The position numbers and the translations under genes were made by a program. The notes beneath the pieces are model-generated. The model saw nothing but the letters and a program-made list of their open reading frames with translations. It did no database searches and was not told the DNA's origin. From assembly GCA_965153355.1 (NCBI GenBank), contig OZ231126.1, positions 99,944,001-100,008,000 of the forward strand: a stretch of 64,000 nucleotides of DNA. The letters are read 5' to 3'. Below are positions 59,479 to 64,000 of the stretch, one piece after another (position 1 is the first letter of the stretch; every line of letters begins with the position of its first letter). The DNA is from Flaccisagitta enflata. Lineage: Eukaryota; Chaetognatha; Sagittoidea; Aphragmophora.

Positions 59479-62400
59479 CGCAGACCAGAGGCCAAGCAAA
59501 CACCCACCAGCCACCAATGACACTTTAAACACTGTCACCGTGGACCAAAATGACCCACGATGCAGACCAGAGGAGTAAAGCGAAAACCACTCCAAATTCA
59601 AAAACCTGACAGACTGACGGATGGACCGACGCACTGTGGACCAAAATGACCCCGATGCAGACCAGAGGCCAACCAAACACCCACCAACCACCTATGACAC
59701 CCAAAACACATCACGTGGATTAAAATGATATTAAGACCAGAGGCCAGCCACATTCTACCAACCACCCTGCTATTTTAAACACATCACAATGAATACAATG
59801 ACCCCCGATACAGACCAGAGGCCAACCAAGCTACCAGCCAACCACCTACCAGCACTAAACACCATCACCAGTAGACCAAAAATGACCCCCCGATGCAGAC
59901 TCAGAGGCCAGCAAACACCACCAACCACCCTGCAAGACACCTAAACCTGCATCACCGTGGACCAAAGTGACCCCCGATGCAGACCAGAGGCCAGCCAAAC
60001 ACCCACCAACCACCTATGACTCCCAAACCACCATCACCGTGGACCAAAATGACCCCCGATGCAGACTAGAGGCCAACCAAACACCCACCAACCACCTATG
60101 ACTGCAGCACCCAAAACACCATCACCGTGGACCAAGAAATGACCCCGATGCAGACCAGAGAAGCCAACAGAGCACCCACCAGCCTATGACACCCAAACAC
60201 CATCTTACGTGGACAAAAAATGACCCCAGTGCACAGGCAGAGGCCAGCCAAACACCCACCAACCACCTACTGACACCCAAAACACCATCACCGTGAGACA
60301 AAATGACCCCGATACAGCCAGACCAGAGAGCCAACCAAGCACCACAACCTACTGACACCCAAAAGAAACACCATCACCGTGAATAAGAAAGCAGCGATAC
60401 AGACAGAGCCAGCAAACACCCACCAACCACCTATGACACCCAAAAACACATCACAGAAATGGACTCAAAATATTTGAGAGTACAGACCAGAGGCCAACCA
60501 AACCTGACAACCACCTATGACACAGCTTACCATCGCGTAGACCGAAAATGACTGATGCAGACCAGAGAGCCAGCAAGCACCCGCAACCACCTACCAGCAC
60601 CAGCTACCATCACGTGGACCAAACCCCGATACCAGACTGAGCCAGCAAGCACCACCATACCTACCAAACACCTAAAACACCATCACCGTGGACCAAAATG
60701 ACTCTCGATGCAGACCAGAGGCCAACCATGCTGCCACCAACCACCTATGACACCCAAGACGCCATCACCGTAGATGAGAATGACCCTTGATACAAATCAG
60801 AGGCCAGCCAAGCACCCACCCACCACCTACCACACCCAAAACACCAGCACCGTGGACCAAAATGCCCCTTGATGCAGACCAGAGGCTGGCCAAACACCCA
60901 GCTGCCACCTATGGCTTCTAAAACACCATCACCGTGAGACCAAAATGACCCCGATGCAGACCAGAGGCCAACCAAACACCCACCAACTACCCACCATGAC
61001 ACCCAAAAACACCATGCGTGGACCAAAATGACTGATGCAGACCAGAGAGCCAACCAAACACCCACCAACCACCTACAACACCAAAAACACCATCACTGTG
61101 GACCAAAATGACCCCCGATGCAGACCAGAGGCCAGCCAAACACCCACCAACCACCTATGACACCCAAAACACCATCACCGTGGACCAAAATGACCCCCGA
61201 TGCAGACCAGAGGCCAGCCAACCACCCACCCCCCACCTGTGGCACCCAAGGCACCATCACCGTGGACCAAAATGACCCCCGATACAGGCCAGAGGCCAAC
61301 CAAGCACCCACCAACCACCTACTGGCTTTTAAAACACCATCACCGTGGACAAAAGCGATGCAGACCAGAAGGCCAGCAAGCACAACCACCTATATTTCAC
61401 TATCTACGTAGATAGCGCCAACTGATGCAGACAGAAACCAACAAACACCCACCAACACACTGTGTTTTAAACACCATCACGTGGATAAAAATGACCCCGA
61501 TGCAGACCAGAGAATGGCAAACACCCACACCAAAACCACCTATGACACCCAAACACCATCTGCCGTGAACCAAAATGACTGATGCAGACCAGAGAGCCAG
61601 CAAACATACAACCACCTATGACACCCAAAACACCATCTGCACGTGGACCAAAATGACCCCCGATGCAGACCAGAGGCCAGCCAAACACCCACCAACCACC
61701 TATGACACCCAAAACACCATCACCGTGGACCAAAAGCTGACCCCGATGCAGACCAGAATTGACAACCATACACCCACCAACCACCTATGACCCCAAAAAC
61801 ACCATCACCGTGGAATAAAATGACCCCCGATGCAGACCAGAGGCCAGCCAAGCACCCACCAACCACCCAGCACCCAAAGCACCATCACCGTGGACCAAAA
61901 ATGACCCGATGCGGGCCAGAGGCCAACCCAAGCAACCACCAACCACCTATGACACCCAAAACACCATCACATAGGACAAAATGACCCCGATGAACCAGAG
62001 GCCAGCAAACATACCAACCACCTGCGGCATGAAAACATTGTCACCGTAGACCAAAATGACGATACCGGACAAGAGGCCAGCAAGCACCTCACACCTATGA
62101 CACCCAAAACACCATCACATTAGACCAAAATGACCCCGATGCAGACCAGAGGCCAACCAAACACCTTACACCTATGGCCCCCAAAGCCACCATCACCGTA
62201 TAGACCAAAATGACCCCGATGCAGACCAGAGGCCAGCCAAGCACCTGGCCACCTATGACACCCAAAACACCATCACCGTGGGCCAAAATGACCAGATACA
62301 GACAGAGCCAGCAAACACCCACCAACCTGACACCCAAAAACACCCATCACAAATAGACCAAAATGACCCAGATGCAGACCCAGGAAGCTGTCAAGCACCA

Positions 62401-62765
62401 CAACCACCTGCAAGCACCCAAAAACACCCATCACAGAAGTGGACCAAAATGACCCCGATGCAGACCAGAGGCCAACCAAACACCACCGGCATACCTACTG
62501 ACACCAAAACACCACATCACACCGTGGACCAAAATGACCCTCGATACCAGACAGAAAGCCAGCCAAACACCCACCAACCACCCCTGCATGACACAAAAAA
62601 CTACCATCACCGTGGACCAAAATGACCCCGATGCAGACCAGAGGCCAACCAAACACCACCAACCACCTGCACACCCAAAACACCATCACCGTGGACCAAA
62701 AATGACCCCGATGCAAGACCAGAAATGTGCCAACCAAACACCCACCAACCACCTATGACACCTAA
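59479..62765. repeat. 82-bp satellite
   Basis: About 40 copies of an 82-bp unit: GACCAAAATGACCCCCGATG, CAGACCAGAGGCCAGCCAAA, CACCCACCAACCACCTATGA, CACCCAAAACACCATCACCG, TG. The best-preserved units lie at about 61.1-61.3 kb and 61.65 kb. 82 is not a multiple of 3, so frames shift each unit and the open frames seen are artefacts. It directly truncates the right arm of element B. Confidence 0.95.
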
Positions 62766-63080
62766 ACCTTGGTGTCACTTTAGGCATGCCTGATTGCCGG
62801 TCAACGTCCCTCCCACCTCCAAGTTTTGATTTTTGATAAGCTTGCTGTCTTGATCAAAATTCAATATAGTTCTGATCCATCCAACCTCGCAAAAAATATC
62901 ACTGTTCATACAATTATTTGCAGTCTTGGGTTGTCTCAGTCGACTATAAGATGGGCACATTCGGTATCTTGAGAGATTTTCAGAATACTCTCATTAAGCT
63001 CTGTTTTTTAAGAATCTTCTTTCTTATTGATAGCATTATGCAAATAGTTTTATTCATTTTGTTTTGCTTTCCATGTTTTT
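62766..63080. other. No gene supported
   Basis: Mixed sequence with CCCTCCCACCTCCAAG (62807), similar to 50514. Nothing coding was recognised. Confidence 0.4.
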
Positions 63081-63087
63081 CTCTGTC

Positions 63088-63166
<79 letters not shown>

Positions 63167-63223
63167 TATATATATAAATATGCATGTAATGTACAGTATA
63201 TATATATATTTTTTTATATATAT

Positions 63224-63278
<55 letters not shown>

Positions 63279-63480
63279 CATTTGTTCATTCGTTCATTCG
63301 TTCATTCGTTCATGTGAATGTTCGTTCATGCGTTTGTTCTTACATGCGTTTGTTTGACAGTTCTATTGTTTGTTTGTTCGTTCTTTTCTTTGTTCATTCG
63401 TTTTTTCGTTTGTTTGTTTTTTCATTTGTTTGTTTATTTGTTCATTCGTTTATTCAAAAATTCATTCACTCATACGTTCA
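63080..63480. repeat. (CT)n, (TA)n, (CT)n and TTCATTCG-type simple repeats
   Basis: CT runs at 63080-63118 and 63223-63276, a TA run at about 63119-63163, then GTTCATTC and GTTTGTTT repeats to 63480. Confidence 0.95.
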
Positions 63481-63582
63481 AAGCGTTCCTTTTGATATTC
63501 GTAGTAAGAGAAGCATAAATCGGTCAGAACTTGGCCGCGTCTCCTGTTGTCACTCACATTCCGCAATTTGTCAGACTTGATC

Positions 63583-63727
63583 AACAAGGCCAAGTAGGCC
63601 AAAAAGGTGCGACGTGTGGATAGTTCAACGAATGTGTTATCGAAAAACCGACAGACCGACCAACTAACCAACCGACGGACCAATGGACACAGCCAGTTAT
63701 AGTAGTGCTTGGTCGCACCTAAAAAGG
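63583..63727 (-). mobile_element. Hairpin-MITE relative with GGTGCGACC tips
   Basis: AACAAGGCCAAGTAGGCCAA, AAGGTGCGACG near the left, an ACCGACAGACCGACC run, and GCTTGGTCGCACCTAAAAAG at the right. Same plan as the TCGC and TTGC MITEs but with different tip sequence. Confidence 0.5.
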
Positions 63728-63927
63728 GTATTTGCGAAGTTTCAAGACCATTTCATTCTCCTTTTTCACCTCTCTAACAAAGTATTTTATTTTACTAAAC
63801 ACATACAGGGTTGCACAAACAGAGCAGAGCAAACAGAGCAAATAAACAAACAAACCAAACAGAGCAAACAACAAACAAATAACAAAAACAGAGCAAACAC
63901 GCAAACTCCCTGCTGGGGAGGATTTTT

Positions 63928-64000
63928 AACCTCGTGCTCGCGACTCCTACACCACGCTTTGTTATGAGTCGTCCCGCCAGTCAAATCCCGTCGTCAATCC
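63928..64000 (+). mobile_element. Hairpin-tipped MITE (TCGC type), cut by window end
   Basis: ACCTCGTGCTCGCGACTCCT, ACACCACGCTTTGTTATG and the start of the CGTC run. The tip hairpin is diverged. Confidence 0.5.

Noticed and set aside
59410-62752. Several frames over the 82-bp satellite rich in WSAS or KHPPTTY
   Set aside because: Unit length is not a multiple of 3 and frames exist on both strands. They follow from composition.

Overview
This window is eukaryotic, nuclear and almost entirely repetitive. There is no bacterial gene density, no operon, and no recognisable tRNA or rRNA. The DNA is A+T-rich and loaded with long CA, GA/CT, CAA and ATC microsatellites. Target-site duplications (TA, 8 bp, GTA) fit Tc1/mariner- or pogo-like and hAT transposons, and one fragment carries the C-terminal endonuclease domain of a non-LTR retrotransposon. 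A gene relic with a small GT-AG intron belongs to a CXC-tailed family I remember from invertebrates and fish. An invertebrate animal is my best guess; the species cannot be resolved from sequence alone.

Layout. (1) 1-10109: two tandem copies of a ~5.05 kb block. Each holds a TA-flanked element carrying a microsatellite, a second GA/CA tract, and a ~2.9 kb element with ~540 bp terminal inverted repeats around a decayed minus-strand gene. (2) 10326-12982: a hAT-like element with an 8-bp target duplication, full of nested insertions. (3) 13006-18573: three palindromic elements. The last has two later insertions in one arm, which can be dated and bounded exactly because the other arm keeps the empty site. 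(4) 18.6-26.5 kb: simple repeats, hairpin-tipped MITEs, one candidate first exon, and a retrotransposon endonuclease fragment. (5) 26.5-29.25 kb: first copy of a satellite-armed element. (6) 29.26-32.3 kb: a cluster of elements with a conserved CTGTGTTCTACAGGAC block, GACG runs and private ~21-bp minisatellites. (7) 32.5-36.9 kb: a 95/58-bp satellite with three insertions. (8) 37.0-59.5 kb: a giant foldback structure. Its arms are arrays of an 89-bp unit in opposite orientation, its centre carries inverted copies of a coding remnant and hairpins, and its right arm is broken by later insertions. (9) 59.5-62.8 kb: an 82-bp satellite. (10) 62.8-64 kb: microsatellites and two more MITEs.

No intact conventional gene was recognised. 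Most long open frames are translations of satellites or microsatellites and are left out. The main interest is the layered transposon record: several independent foldback or TIR families, many with sharp boundaries, some carrying satellite or microsatellite DNA as an integral part.
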